A stretch of 64,000 nt of DNA, taken from assembly GCF_022012395.1 (NCBI RefSeq), contig NZ_JAKLTQ010000006.1:124001-188000 (forward strand), given 5' to 3'. The DNA is from Arthrobacter hankyongi. GTDB lineage: Bacteria; Actinomycetota; Actinomycetes; Actinomycetales; Micrococcaceae. The notes below the pieces were generated by a model that saw only the letters and a program-made list of their open reading frames with translations, was not told where the DNA came from and did not search any database. The position numbers and the translations under genes were made by a program. This document shows, in pieces, positions 8,802 through 17,602 of this stretch; the stretch's first letter is position 1; every line of letters begins with the position of its first letter.

Positions 8802-9571
8802 TGGTTCTCCTTGGTAGCTGTTGCCTCGCCGGGGTCGGTGAAATCCCGGCCCGTCGCCTTCTGCGCATGGGCGGCCGGATCCCAGCGCTCTGCCGGCGGC
8901 TCCTCGCCCCGCAGATCGGCCAGCAACGCCGTCACGGCTTCCATGATCTTCTCGGTGGCGGCATCAAGCACGGTCTTGGTAATCGGCTGGCCGGCGAACT
9001 CGCTCAGGTCCACCGGCGGTCCCGCTACCACCTTGGCCGTCTTGCGCGGAAAAAGGTGGATCCGCTTGGCGTACCGCGGGAACAGCTCGTTGGCGCCCCA
9101 CTGGGCTACCGGCACTACCGGGGCGCCGGTCTGCAGCGCCAGCCGGGCGGCGCCGGTCCGGCCGCGCATCGGCCACAGGGCGGGATCCCGGGTTAGCGAG
9201 CCCTCGGGGTAGACGATGACGGCACCGCCCTCAGCCATGACTTCGCGGGCAGCCGTCAGCGAGCGGTTGGCTCCCGCGTTGGACCGCTCCACCGGAATCT
9301 GCCGGCTGGCCTGCAGCAGGCGGCCGACCACCGGGATGCGGAACAGGGACGCCTTGGCCAGGAAGTGCGGCAGGTGGCCGCTGTTGTACACATAGTGCCC
9401 GACGATCAGCGGGTCGATCTCGGTGTTGTGGTTGGGGGCGACGATAAAGCCCCGGTCCTTGGGCAGGTACTCCTGCCCGGACCACTGCCGGGCCAGGACG
9501 GCATTGAGGACAGGACGCGCCAAGGCGGCGACACAGCCTAGGGACAGGCGCTCTTTGGTTGCTGTTTTCAT
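8798..9571 (-). CDS. 1-acyl-sn-glycerol-3-phosphate acyltransferase (PlsC family)
   Basis: A 257-aa lysophosphatidate acyltransferase-like protein. It has the HX4D catalytic motif in APNHNTEIDP (about 49-58), the downstream VYPEGSLTRDP motif that binds the glycerol phosphate, and VPVAQWGANELFP. These enzymes add the second acyl chain to make phosphatidic acid at the inner face of the membrane. The open frame runs upstream to 9640, but family similarity begins at ATG 9571 (MKTATKERL), 13 nt from the murA stop; the ribosome binding site there is weak. It overlaps gpsA by 4 nt. Confidence 0.88.
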   Translation of the reverse strand: MKTATKERLSLGCVAALARPVLNAVLARQWSGQEYLPKDRGFIVAPNHNTEIDPLIVGHYVYNSGHLPHFLAKASLFRIPVVGRLLQASRQIPVERSNAGANRSLTAAREVMAEGGAVIVYPEGSLTRDPALWPMRGRTGAARLALQTGAPVVPVAQWGANELFPRYAKRIHLFPRKTAKVVAGPPVDLSEFAGQPITKTVLDAATEKIMEAVTALLADLRGEEPPAERWDPAAHAQKATGRDFTDPGEATATKENQ

Positions 9572-9584
9572 AGTCGTGGACGGC

Positions 9585-10901
9585 TCAGGCCGCGTCGAAA
9601 TCCGCGCCCAGGCCTTCGAGCTTGGCCAGGAAATGCTCATAGCCGCGGTTGATGATGTCGATGCCGGTCACCCGTGAGGTGCCGGTGGCCGCCAAGGCGG
9701 CAATCAGGTGGCTGAAGCCGCCGCGCAGGTCGGGAATGTCGATCTCTGCGCCCTTGAGCTGGGTGGCCCCGGAGATGACGGCCGAATGCAGGAAGTTGCG
9801 CTGGCCGAAGCGGCACGGAACGCTGCCGAGGCATTCGCGGTGCAGTTGGATGTTGGCGCCCATCCGGACCAGCGCCTCGGTGAACCCGAACCTGTTTTCG
9901 TAGACCGTCTCGTGGACGATCGAAACGCCCTGGGCCTGCGTCAGTCCGACCACGAGCGGCTGCTGCCAGTCCGTCATGAAGCCGGGGTGGACGTCGGTTT
10001 CCAGCACCAGCGGCGAGAGCTTGCAGCCGGTGTGGTAGAAGCGGATGCCGTCGTCGTCGATGTCAAAGGATCCGCCCACCTTGCGGTAGGTGTTCAGGAA
10101 CGCGGTCAGGTCCCCCTGCCGCGCCCCCTCGACGTAGATGTCGCCCTGCGTCACCAGCGCGGCGGAGGCCCAGGAAGCGGCCTCGTTGCGGTCCGGCAGC
10201 GCGCGGTGGTTGAACCCGCTGAGGTCGTGGACGCCTTCGATCCGGATCACCCGGTCCGTCTGCACAGTGATAATGGCGCCCATCTTCTGCAGCACCGCGA
10301 TCAGGTCCATGATTTCGGGCTCGATCGCGGCCCCGCTCAGCTCGGTGATGCCTTCGGCCTTGGTCGCCGTCAGCAGCACCTGCTCGGTGGCGCCGACGCT
10401 GGGGTAGGGCAGCGAAAGCTTGGCACCCTTGAGGCCCTTGGGCGCCGAGATGGAAATGCCGCCCTGGCGTTTCTCCACCACGGCCCCAAACTGGCGCAGC
10501 ACATCCAGATGGTAGTCGATCGGCCGGTCCCCGATCTTGCAACCACCCAGATCCGGAATGAAGGCCTCGCCAATCGCGTGGATGAGCGGGCCGCAGAACA
10601 GGATCGGAATCCGGGAATCACCGGCGTGGGCGTCGATGTCCTTCATGTGCGCGGTCTTGACTTTGGTCGGGTCCAGCCGCAGGTCCCCGGTGAGCGGATC
10701 CTTGACCACCTCGACGCCGTGCAGCCGCAGCAGGCTCGTCACGACGTCGACGTCCTTGATCTCCGGCACGTTCCGCAGCACCGAGGCATCGCTGCCCAGC
10801 AGGGCGGCAACCATGGCCTTGGGAACCAGGTTCTTGGCCCCGCGGACGGTCACCTGTCCGGTGAGCGGGACGCCGCCGCGAATGGTCAGCACACTAGCCA
10901 T
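9585..10901 (-). CDS. murA: UDP-N-acetylglucosamine 1-carboxyvinyltransferase
   Basis: A 438-aa enzyme that transfers enolpyruvate from PEP to UDP-GlcNAc, the first committed step of peptidoglycan synthesis. The start region MASVLTIRGG and GAKNLVPKAM contain the catalytic Lys-Asn pair. The active-site loop reads LGGCKIGDRP, so the PEP- and fosfomycin-binding residue is Cys, not the Asp found in mycobacteria. The C-terminal DLRGGFSHLIAALAA is also conserved. ATG 10901 is preceded by GAGGGAAACGG; the frame is open further upstream without family similarity. It heads a murA-plsC-gpsA-ddl run after the leuCD terminator. Confidence 0.94.
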   Translation of the reverse strand: MASVLTIRGGVPLTGQVTVRGAKNLVPKAMVAALLGSDASVLRNVPEIKDVDVVTSLLRLHGVEVVKDPLTGDLRLDPTKVKTAHMKDIDAHAGDSRIPILFCGPLIHAIGEAFIPDLGGCKIGDRPIDYHLDVLRQFGAVVEKRQGGISISAPKGLKGAKLSLPYPSVGATEQVLLTATKAEGITELSGAAIEPEIMDLIAVLQKMGAIITVQTDRVIRIEGVHDLSGFNHRALPDRNEAASWASAALVTQGDIYVEGARQGDLTAFLNTYRKVGGSFDIDDDGIRFYHTGCKLSPLVLETDVHPGFMTDWQQPLVVGLTQAQGVSIVHETVYENRFGFTEALVRMGANIQLHRECLGSVPCRFGQRNFLHSAVISGATQLKGAEIDIPDLRGGFSHLIAALAATGTSRVTGIDIINRGYEHFLAKLEGLGADFDAA

Positions 10902-10997
10902 GGATACCCGTTTCCCTCGATGTAAATGCCATCTTCGCACCAACTGGCTGCGCGAAGAGTCCCCCTACCAAGCATAGGAGCTGAGCGTGACCAGATT

Positions 10998-11035
10998 GAA
11001 ACAAACAGGTCCGGAACGCGCCCCGAGGCGCCGGA
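10998..11035 (-). terminator. Intrinsic-type terminator after leuCD
   Basis: Directly after the leuD stop, the minus strand folds as TCCGG-CGCC-tcgg-GGCGCG-tt-CCGGA and is followed by a T-rich run (CCTGTTTGTTTC). It would separate leuCD from murA transcription. Confidence 0.6.
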
Positions 11036-11635
11036 TCAGGCCTTGGCCGGCAGCGTTTTAGGCTTCCAGGACGGGCGTGCCGCCTCGAATTTTGTGATTT
11101 CCGCCTCATGCTGCAGGGTCAGCCCGATATCGTCCAGCCCTTCGAGCAGGCGCCAGCGGGTATAGTCGTCGATTTCGAACGGGGCGACAATGGTCCCGCA
11201 GCTGACCGTCTTGGCGGACAGGTCCACCGTGACCTCGGTGCCCGGATGGTTCTCGAGCTCCTTCCAGATCAGCTCGATATCGTCCTGGGCGACCTCGGCC
11301 GCCAGCAGGCCCTGCTTGCCGGAATTGCCACGGAAAATGTCCGCGAACCGGGCGGACAGCACCGCCTTGAAGCCGTAGTCCTTCAGCGCCCAGACCGCGT
11401 GCTCGCGGGAGGAGCCGGTGCCGAAATCCGGACCTGCGACCAGCACCGAACCGCGGGTGAACGGCTCCTGGTTCAGGATGAAATCCTCATTCTTCCGCCA
11501 GCCGGCGAAGAGCGCGTCCTCGAAACCGGTGCGGGTGATCCGCTTCAGGTACACGGCCGGGATGATCTGGTCCGTGTCCACATTAGACTGGCGCAGCGGG
11601 ACACCGATGCCGGTGTGGGTGGTGAACTTTTCCAT
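11036..11635 (-). CDS. leuD: 3-isopropylmalate dehydratase small subunit
   Basis: A 199-aa swivel-domain subunit that pairs with LeuC to isomerise 2- to 3-isopropylmalate in leucine synthesis. It begins [20 protein letters not shown], then [12 protein letters not shown], and carries the substrate-binding [21 protein letters not shown] segment in two pieces, both hallmarks of LeuD. ATG 11635 has AAGGAG at the right distance; the longer open frame only adds leuC out-of-frame sequence. It lies 13 nt after leuC and is followed by a terminator, so leuCD is a two-gene unit. Confidence 0.95.
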   Translation of the reverse strand: MEKFTTHTGIGVPLRQSNVDTDQIIPAVYLKRITRTGFEDALFAGWRKNEDFILNQEPFTRGSVLVAGPDFGTGSSREHAVWALKDYGFKAVLSARFADIFRGNSGKQGLLAAEVAQDDIELIWKELENHPGTEVTVDLSAKTVSCGTIVAPFEIDDYTRWRLLEGLDDIGLTLQHEAEITKFEAARPSWKPKTLPAKA

Positions 11636-11648
11636 AGCGAGAGGCTCC

Positions 11649-13124
11649 TTAGGCTGCCCGGCCGGCAGCGGCGTCTGTGTTTTCAGGAGTAACAGGCCCC
11701 AGGTCCGAGGGTGAGCTGAGCGTGCCGCGCACGGCCGTGGCCGCCGCAACCACCGGGGAGACCAGGTGCGTGCGGCCGCCCTTGCCCTGGCGTCCTTCGA
11801 AGTTGCGGTTGGAGGTCGAGGCGCAGCGCTCCCCCGGGGCCAGCTGGTCCGGGTTCATGCCCAGGCACATGGAACAGCCGGCAAAGCGCCACTCCGCACC
11901 AAAGTCTTTGAACACCTTGTCCAGCCCCTCGGCCTCGGCCTCGAGGCGCACCCGGGCCGAACCGGGGACCACCATCATGCGCACGCCGGGGTCCTTCTGC
12001 CGGCCGCGGATGACCTCCGCCGCGGCACGCAGGTCCTCGATGCGGCTGTTGGTGCAGGACCCGAGGAAGACGGTGTCCACCCGGATGTCCTTCATCGGGG
12101 TGCCGGCTTCCAGCCCCATGTACTGCAGAGCGCGTTCGGCTGCGGCCTTGGCGCTCTCGTCCCCGAAGTCCTCCGGGTGCGGGACCGAATGAGACAGCGA
12201 AACACCCTGGCCGGGATTGGTGCCCCAGGTGACGAACGGCTCCAGTTCGTCCGCGTCCAGGAACACCTCGGCGTCGAAGACCGCGTCCTCGTCCGTGTGC
12301 AGGGTCTGCCAGTACTCCACAGCGGCGTCCCAGTCGGCACCCTCGGGGGCATGCGGGCGGCCCTTCAGGTATTCGAACGTGGTCGGGTCCGGGGCCACCA
12401 TGCCGGCCCGGGCACCGGCCTCGATCGACATGTTGCAGATGGTCATCCGGCCCTCCATGCTCAGGGCGCGGATGGCGGAACCGCGGTATTCGAGCACGTA
12501 GCCCTGGCCGCCGCCGGTGCCGATCTTGGCGATCACGGCCAGGATGATGTCCTTGGCGCTGACGCCCGGACGCAGCGTGCCCTCGACGTTGATGGCCATG
12601 GTCTTGAACGGCTTCAGCGACAGCGTCTGGGTGGCCATCACGTGCTCCACCTCGGAGGTGCCGATGCCGAAGGCGAGCGCGCCGAACGCGCCGTGGGTGG
12701 AGGTGTGCGAGTCGCCGCAGACCACGGTCAGGCCGGGCTGGGTCAGGCCCAGCTGCGGGCCCACGACGTGGACGATGCCCTGCTCGGCGTCGCCGAGCGG
12801 GTGCAGCCGGACACCGAATTCCTTGCAGTTATTGCGCAGCGTCTCGATCTGGGTGCGGCTGGTCAGGTCCGCGATCGGCTTGTCGATGTCGATCGTGGGC
12901 GTGTTATGGTCCTCGGTGGCAATGGTCAGGTCCGGACGGCGCAGCTTGCGGCCGGCCAGCCGCAGTCCCTCGAAGGCCTGCGGCGAGGTCACCTCGTGCA
13001 CCAGGTGGAGGTCGATGAAGATCAGGTCCGGCTGGCGGGCCGCCCCCTCGCCTTCGCCCTGGCGCACAACATGCGCCGCCCATACCTTCTCGGCGAGCGT
13101 CTTGCCCGCAGTGCTACCGGCCAT
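11649..13124 (-). CDS. leuC: 3-isopropylmalate dehydratase large subunit
   Basis: A 491-aa aconitase-family subunit holding the [4Fe-4S] cluster. The cluster cysteines are visible as [11 protein letters not shown] and [11 protein letters not shown] (Cys-x-x-Cys), and [20 protein letters not shown] is the substrate-region signature. It begins [20 protein letters not shown] at ATG 13124 with GGAGGGAGCTGG upstream. It is divergent from an IclR-family regulator, an arrangement known for LtbR/NdgR-type regulators of leucine genes in other actinobacteria. A palindrome in the shared upstream region is a likely operator. Confidence 0.96.
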   Translation of the reverse strand: MAGSTAGKTLAEKVWAAHVVRQGEGEGAARQPDLIFIDLHLVHEVTSPQAFEGLRLAGRKLRRPDLTIATEDHNTPTIDIDKPIADLTSRTQIETLRNNCKEFGVRLHPLGDAEQGIVHVVGPQLGLTQPGLTVVCGDSHTSTHGAFGALAFGIGTSEVEHVMATQTLSLKPFKTMAINVEGTLRPGVSAKDIILAVIAKIGTGGGQGYVLEYRGSAIRALSMEGRMTICNMSIEAGARAGMVAPDPTTFEYLKGRPHAPEGADWDAAVEYWQTLHTDEDAVFDAEVFLDADELEPFVTWGTNPGQGVSLSHSVPHPEDFGDESAKAAAERALQYMGLEAGTPMKDIRVDTVFLGSCTNSRIEDLRAAAEVIRGRQKDPGVRMMVVPGSARVRLEAEAEGLDKVFKDFGAEWRFAGCSMCLGMNPDQLAPGERCASTSNRNFEGRQGKGGRTHLVSPVVAAATAVRGTLSSPSDLGPVTPENTDAAAGRAA

Positions 13125-13241
13125 GGCCAGCTCCCTCCATCATTGAAAGCGCGGCGTACGCCCCGGGGTTCCGGGGCCGCAGAAGCTTGTCCTTCCACTG
13201 TTCCAGCACCGGAGCGCGGGGCGCCACCTCGCGGACTTGCA

Positions 13242-13256
13242 TCTCAAATAATGAGA
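13242..13256. promoter_or_regulatory. Palindromic operator candidate, leuC/IclR intergenic region
   Basis: TCTCA-AATAA-TGAGA, a perfect 5-bp inverted repeat with a 5-bp spacer, lies 118 bp before leuC and 16 bp before the regulator start. The flanking ATCTCA half is shared with sites upstream of leuB and ilvB. It is a plausible site for the divergent IclR-type regulator. Confidence 0.6.
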
Positions 13257-13261
13257 CGGCA

Positions 13262-13278
13262 ATATCAATCTATGGACA
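13262..13278 (+). promoter_or_regulatory. Second leu/ilv-type operator overlapping the IclR start codon
   Basis: ATATCAATCTATGGACA matches the ilvB upstream site ATCTCATTATATGGACA at 14 of 17 positions by eye. It includes the ATG of the IclR-family gene, so binding here would block that gene's own expression (autorepression, inferred). Confidence 0.45.
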
Positions 13279-13991
13279 ATGTTAGTGGCGTAGGCGTCAT
13301 CGATAAAGCGGTCATGGTGCTGGACACCCTCGAGGCCGGTCCCACCACGCTGGCCCAGCTGGTGGCTGCCACCGGGCTGGCCCGTCCCACGGTGCACCGG
13401 CTCGCGCTGGCCCTGGTCCACCACCGGCTGGTGGCCCGCGACGTCCAGGGCCGCTTCATTCTGGGCAGCCGCCTGGTGGAACTGGCCTCGGCCGCCGGCG
13501 AGGACCGGCTGATCGCGGCCGCCGGACCGGTGCTGCTGCAGCTGCGCGACGCCACCGGGGAAAGCGCCCAGGTCTTCCGCCGCCAAGGCGACTTCCGGGT
13601 CTGCGTGGCCTCGGCCGAACGTCCCGTGGGCCTGCGCGACACCATCCCGGTGGGCACGCAGCTGTCCATGAAGGCAGGTTCGGCGGCCCAGGTGCTGCTG
13701 GCTTGGGAAGACCACGAGCGGCTGCTCGAAGGCCTCAGGGCCGCCCGCTTCACTCCCACCGTGCTGGCCGGAGTCAGGCGGCGCGGCTGGGGCCAGAGCC
13801 TGGGCGAACGCGAGCCGGGCGTGGCCTCGGTCTCCGCGCCGGTGCGCGGACCGTCGGGCCGGGTGATCGCGGCCGTCTCCATCTCCGGGCCGATCGAGCG
13901 GCTGACCCGGCAGCCCGGCCGGCTGCATGCGGACGTGGTTTGCCAGGCCGCCCAGCAGCTCACCGACGCCCTGCGCAAGGCCGGCGACTGA
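13272..13991 (+). CDS. IclR-family transcriptional regulator (NdgR/LtbR-like)
   Basis: A 239-aa DNA-binding protein. The N-terminal winged helix covers VIDKAVMVLDTLEAGPTTLA to about residue 60 with the recognition region LVAATGLARPTVHRLALALV, and the C-terminal IclR effector domain has VCVASAERPVGLRD-like and PVGTQLSMKAGSAAQVLLAW segments. Its place divergent from leuC matches LtbR of Corynebacterium and NdgR/AreB of Streptomyces, which control leucine and other amino-acid genes. ATG 13272 lacks a clear ribosome binding site; an in-frame ATG at 13251 falls inside the operator palindrome, so I prefer 13272. Effector is unknown. Confidence 0.85.
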   Translation: MDNVSGVGVIDKAVMVLDTLEAGPTTLAQLVAATGLARPTVHRLALALVHHRLVARDVQGRFILGSRLVELASAAGEDRLIAAAGPVLLQLRDATGESAQVFRRQGDFRVCVASAERPVGLRDTIPVGTQLSMKAGSAAQVLLAWEDHERLLEGLRAARFTPTVLAGVRRRGWGQSLGEREPGVASVSAPVRGPSGRVIAAVSISGPIERLTRQPGRLHADVVCQAAQQLTDALRKAGD

Positions 13992-14029
13992 CCGGCCCGG
14001 CTGTCCACCCGGGCCCAAGGCCGGTCACG

Positions 14030-15082
14030 CTACCCGGCGAAGTGGTCCCAGCCAACCGCCCCCGGTTCGGCGCCGCCCACGGTGACCTGGCCCGCGCCGT
14101 CGGACACCCGGCCCACCACGGTAAAGCCGGCCGGCGGCACCGTCCGGGGCCCGAAAGCGGCCAGCAGCCCGTGGTCCTCTCCCCCGGCCAGCACCCAGGC
14201 GAGCGGATCGGCCCCGGTCAGCGTGGCGGCGCCGGCCAGCGGCCGGGCAAACGGCAGCAGCGCCTGCGGATCCAGCTCGATGGCCACCTGGCTGGCCCGG
14301 GCCAGCCGGCCGGCATCGCGCACCAGCCCGTCCGAGACATCCATCATCGCGTGGGCTCCGGCCTGCGCGGCCAGCGGTCCCAGCGCCAGCGGCGGTGTCG
14401 GGCGGGACTGGGCCGCGACCAGCTCCTGCAACGCCGCCGGCAGCTCCTCGTAGGGATGCCGGCTCTCCAGCAGCGCCAGCCCTGCGGCCGCCCGTCCCGG
14501 GGAACCGGTCACTGCCAGCAGGTCCCCGGCACGGGCCCCGGACCGCAGCACCGGCGCCCGGCCGCCGAGATCCCCGGTGACCGCAGCGGTCACCACCAGT
14601 GCCGGACCACCGCCCAGATCCCCGCCGACAACGGCGCAGCGCGGTGCGCCCAGGCCGGCCAGTGCCGCGCGCAGTCCGTCGGCGAGATCTTCGACCCACG
14701 CCACCGCGGTTGACCCCGGCAGGGTCAGGCTGACCACCAGGGAGGTTGCCTCGGCCCCCATCGCGTTGATATCCGATAGGTTCTGGGCCGCGCACTTCCA
14801 GCCGACGTCGAAACCCGTGGTCCGGTATCCGGCGGGCCAGAGCAGCCGGAAGTCCTGGTCCTGCACCAGCGTGTCGATGCTCAGCGCGGTCCGGCCGTCC
14901 GGGGCCGCCACCACGGCGGCGTCATCGCCCGGCCCGACCGGCACCGCGGCGGCCGGGGCACCGCCCAGCCGCGGGAAGATGCGCTGCAGCAGCCCCCGCT
15001 CGTCCAGTTCCGCCACGGTCAGTCCGTCCGCCACCTGTTCCAACACGCTCCCGGTATCCGCACCCATCGATGAGCTGGCCAT
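14030..15082 (-). CDS. thiL: Thiamine-phosphate kinase
   Basis: A 350-aa enzyme of the PurM/ThiL superfamily that phosphorylates thiamine phosphate to thiamine pyrophosphate. Conserved features are VGPGDDAAVV (ATP/Mg aspartates, about 48-57), LSIDTLVQDQDFR, AAQNLSDINAMGAEATSLVV, and MMDVSDGLVRDAGRLA near 245. Length and motif order fit ThiL. No TPP-riboswitch-like sequence is evident upstream. It stands alone, between the convergent IclR gene and the divergent DUF1697 gene. Confidence 0.93.
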   Translation of the reverse strand: MASSSMGADTGSVLEQVADGLTVAELDERGLLQRIFPRLGGAPAAAVPVGPGDDAAVVAAPDGRTALSIDTLVQDQDFRLLWPAGYRTTGFDVGWKCAAQNLSDINAMGAEATSLVVSLTLPGSTAVAWVEDLADGLRAALAGLGAPRCAVVGGDLGGGPALVVTAAVTGDLGGRAPVLRSGARAGDLLAVTGSPGRAAAGLALLESRHPYEELPAALQELVAAQSRPTPPLALGPLAAQAGAHAMMDVSDGLVRDAGRLARASQVAIELDPQALLPFARPLAGAATLTGADPLAWVLAGGEDHGLLAAFGPRTVPPAGFTVVGRVSDGAGQVTVGGAEPGAVGWDHFAG

Positions 15083-15151
15083 GCCTTGAAGCGATGGCCC
15101 CTACCTTGGCATCATTCACCACTGCTGCCGTCAGGCGGTAATCTGCCCTCC

Positions 15152-15697
15152 ATGACCGACTCTTCCGCTACCGCGTATGCGGTGTTCCTGCGCGGCATCA
15201 ATGGGAACGGGATCAACATCAAAATGGCCGACCTGAAGCGCGAGCTCGGCCAGCTGCCGCTGGCCGGGGTCCGGACCTTGCTGGCCAGCGGGAATGTGGT
15301 GTGTTCCGCCGAGGCGCCGGCCGGCGAGGTCAAGGCCATGGTGGAGCAGCGGCTGCGCGAGGCCTTCGGGTACGACGCCTGGGTGATCGTGCTGCCCGCC
15401 CAGCGGGTGCGCGAACTGGTGGCAGCATGCCCCTACCCGCCGGACGCCGACGGGATGCATACCTACATCACGCTGGGCTCCGACGAGGCGCTGCTGCGGG
15501 AATTGTTCGACGCCGGCGCTGCCGCCGGGGCCGAACAGGTGCTGCTTGGTCCCGAAGCGGCCGCCTGGCCCTGCCCCAAGGGCGGTACCCTGGACAGTCC
15601 GCTGAGCAAGCTCGGCGCCAAGGCCCGTTACAAGAGCACGACGACGACCCGCAACCTGCGCACCATGCTCAAGGTCCTGGAGGCCGCCGGGGCGTGA
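15152..15697 (+). CDS. DUF1697 domain-containing protein
   Basis: A 181-aa protein that begins with YAVFLRGINGNGINIKMADL, the hallmark of DUF1697, followed by VRTLLASGNVVC and a conserved C-terminal TTTRNLRTMLKVLEA. The family is widespread in bacteria and has no settled function. ATG 15152 starts the family similarity; the frame is open upstream to 15086 without similarity. It is divergent from thiL with a 69-bp gap, so the two may share a promoter region. Confidence 0.88.
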   Translation: MTDSSATAYAVFLRGINGNGINIKMADLKRELGQLPLAGVRTLLASGNVVCSAEAPAGEVKAMVEQRLREAFGYDAWVIVLPAQRVRELVAACPYPPDADGMHTYITLGSDEALLRELFDAGAAAGAEQVLLGPEAAAWPCPKGGTLDSPLSKLGAKARYKSTTTTRNLRTMLKVLEAAGA

Positions 15698-15770
15698 GCC
15701 GAGGCGCCGACCCACCGATGATTGGGCGGGGCCGGGCCGCCGCTCCCAGGTATGGACCTTCGTGTACAGC

Positions 15771-15824
15771 TTTAGGCTTCAAGCAAGGCGCTGACCAGCG
15801 GGTTTGCAGACCTTGAAGCTTAAA
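15771..15824. repeat. Inverted repeat downstream of the DUF1697 gene
   Basis: TTTAGGCTTCAAG and CTTGAAGCTTAAA pair at 12 of 13 positions around a 28-nt centre that holds its own small hairpin (CGCTGACCAGCG). It may be a terminator-like or structured RNA element between two convergent genes. Confidence 0.4.
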
Positions 15825-15871
15825 CATGGGCGCAGGGACACCCCGGTCCGCGGAGGGTCTGGGGCAGCGGA

Positions 15872-15982
15872 GGGTCCGGGCCGCGGCGGGTCCGGGCCGC
15901 GGCGGGTCCGGGCCGCGGCGGCGGGGACAGCCCGGGCCGCGGCGGGTCCGGGCCGCGGCGGCGGGGACAGCCCGGGCCGTGG
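15872..15982. repeat. GC-only tandem repeat array
   Basis: A 16-bp unit CGGGTCCGGGCCGCGG recurs four times, and a 40-bp higher-order unit (that unit plus a 24-bp CGGCGGGGACAG-type piece) occurs twice. The array abuts the stop codon of the minus-strand GTPase gene, so it would be transcribed as its 3' untranslated end. Confidence 0.7.
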
Positions 15983-17602
15983 CTACGTACCTTCGGCGGT
16001 CTCGAGCGCCTGCCGGAATTCGTTGTAGTGCGCGATCTCCGCTTCCACCGGGGCCACCACCTTGGCCTCGGCCACCTCGGCAATGGCAGCCTGCAGCCGG
16101 CGGCGCGCCCTGGCTGCACTGCGCCCGGCCGCCAGCCTGGAGGCCAGCCCCGAGGCCATCCCGAGCAGGATCCCCAACAGCACCCCTGCCGTCAGCAGCA
16201 GCGTGGGCACCGGGAAGCCGCCGGCCTGCGGGGCCGGCGGAACCTGGAACTGCAGGTAGCCGAGCACGAACAGACCCAGCAGCCACAGTGCCCCGGCCAA
16301 TGCCGCCGCCAGCGAAATCCACTGCAGCACTGAGACTATCGGCCACCACCAGGCCTTCCGGTTGGAGCCCAGCTCGGTCCGGGCGAGGGCCTGGTCCAGG
16401 GCATCAGGCAGCGTATCGGCGGTGGACCGTGCGGCGCGCCGGATCGCACCGCGCCACAGATCCGGGGCACCGGCGCTGGCCGCGTCCGCGAAGGTCCTGA
16501 TGGCCGTGTCCGCCTGGGCGCGCTGGGCCGGCCCGGGCGCCAGCATCGAGGACCGGTTGACTGCCGGTTCGACATCCCGGCGGTCCAGGTTCAGCCGCTT
16601 GAGCGGATCCCGCCGCAGCCGTCCCAGCCATCGGGTGACCGGCCAGCCGGTGCTGGCGTGCGAACGGCGCCGGAACGACTTCTCCACCGCCTCCGCCACC
16701 ACGTCCACGCCGGCGGAGCGGGCCAGCCGCCCGGCAAGCTCGCGCTTGGCCGTCTTGGCCACGGCGGGCAGCGGGCCGCCGGCGCCGCTGTCCTGCAATG
16801 CTGCCGCGGCCTTTTGTACGTCCGCTGCCATCCGCTCGTTGGCCGCCTGGCGCGCCTCCACCACACCCTGGATGGCCTGCCGGAGACCGGCGATGCCGGC
16901 GCCGGTGCGTGCGGAGACGGGAAAGACCCTGACCTGCTCCAGCCCGTCCCGGGCCAGGATGTCCTTGAGCGAGGCCGTCACCGGCTCCAGTTCGCCCGCA
17001 CGCAGCCTGTCCACCTGGTTCAGCACCACCAGGGTCACGGCCCCGTGGGACGCCAGCGGCCGCAGGAAGGCATGGTGGACGACGGCGTCGGCGTACTTCT
17101 GCGGATCCAGCACCCAGACCAGCACGTCCACCTGCCCGGCCAGCCGCTCCACAATCCGGCGATGCTCCACGGCGGTGGAATCGAAGTCCGGCAGGTCCAG
17201 CAGGATCAGGCCACCGGCCGGAGCATCGGGCGAACTGCCCTCGTCCATGCTGTGCCGCCGGTGCACCTGCAGCCAGTCCAGCAGCGGCTCGCTCCCGCCG
17301 GTGCCCCAGATGCCGGCCAGCGGTTCCGCGGTCGTCGGCCGGCGCGCCGCCGCCGTCGCAATCTCCTCGCCGGCGAGCGCATTGAAGAGGGAGGACTTGC
17401 CGCTCCCGGTAGCACCGAACAGGCCCACGACTGTGTGCTCCGAGGACAGCGAGCGGCGGATGCTGGCGTGTTCGAGCACCTCGAAGGCGGGGACGAGCAT
17501 GGACTCCGGCAGCCGGCCGACGGCCAGCTGCCGTGCCGTGTTCAGGGCCTCCAGCCGCTGCTGCAGGGGCGAGGACTCGCCGGCGCCGCGGTGCCGGCTC
17601 AT
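15983..17602 (-). CDS. Dynamin-like/YfjP-family membrane GTPase (downstream partner)
   Basis: A 539-aa GTPase. The G1 loop GLFGATGSGKSSLFNALAGE is at about 59-78, G3 is DLPDFDST, and G4 is VLNQVDRL, so it should bind and hydrolyse GTP. Two membrane segments sit near the C-terminus (WISLAAALAGALWLLGLFVL and a second run rich in Leu/Gly), followed by a basic helical tail. The architecture fits bacterial dynamin-like or YfjP-type GTPases that act on membranes. Its start overlaps the stop of a second GTPase gene by 4 nt, the paired arrangement seen for several bacterial dynamins. Precise role is not known. Confidence 0.75.
   Translation of the reverse strand: MSRHRGAGESSPLQQRLEALNTARQLAVGRLPESMLVPAFEVLEHASIRRSLSSEHTVVGLFGATGSGKSSLFNALAGEEIATAAARRPTTAEPLAGIWGTGGSEPLLDWLQVHRRHSMDEGSSPDAPAGGLILLDLPDFDSTAVEHRRIVERLAGQVDVLVWVLDPQKYADAVVHHAFLRPLASHGAVTLVVLNQVDRLRAGELEPVTASLKDILARDGLEQVRVFPVSARTGAGIAGLRQAIQGVVEARQAANERMAADVQKAAAALQDSGAGGPLPAVAKTAKRELAGRLARSAGVDVVAEAVEKSFRRRSHASTGWPVTRWLGRLRRDPLKRLNLDRRDVEPAVNRSSMLAPGPAQRAQADTAIRTFADAASAGAPDLWRGAIRRAARSTADTLPDALDQALARTELGSNRKAWWWPIVSVLQWISLAAALAGALWLLGLFVLGYLQFQVPPAPQAGGFPVPTLLLTAGVLLGILLGMASGLASRLAAGRSAARARRRLQAAIAEVAEAKVVAPVEAEIAHYNEFRQALETAEGT

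Noticed and set aside
14030..15151. TPP riboswitch near thiL
   Set aside because: No THI-box-like conserved sequence is visible in the 69-bp thiL/DUF1697 gap.
15872..15982. CRISPR-like array
   Set aside because: Units are contiguous tandem repeats without unique spacers.
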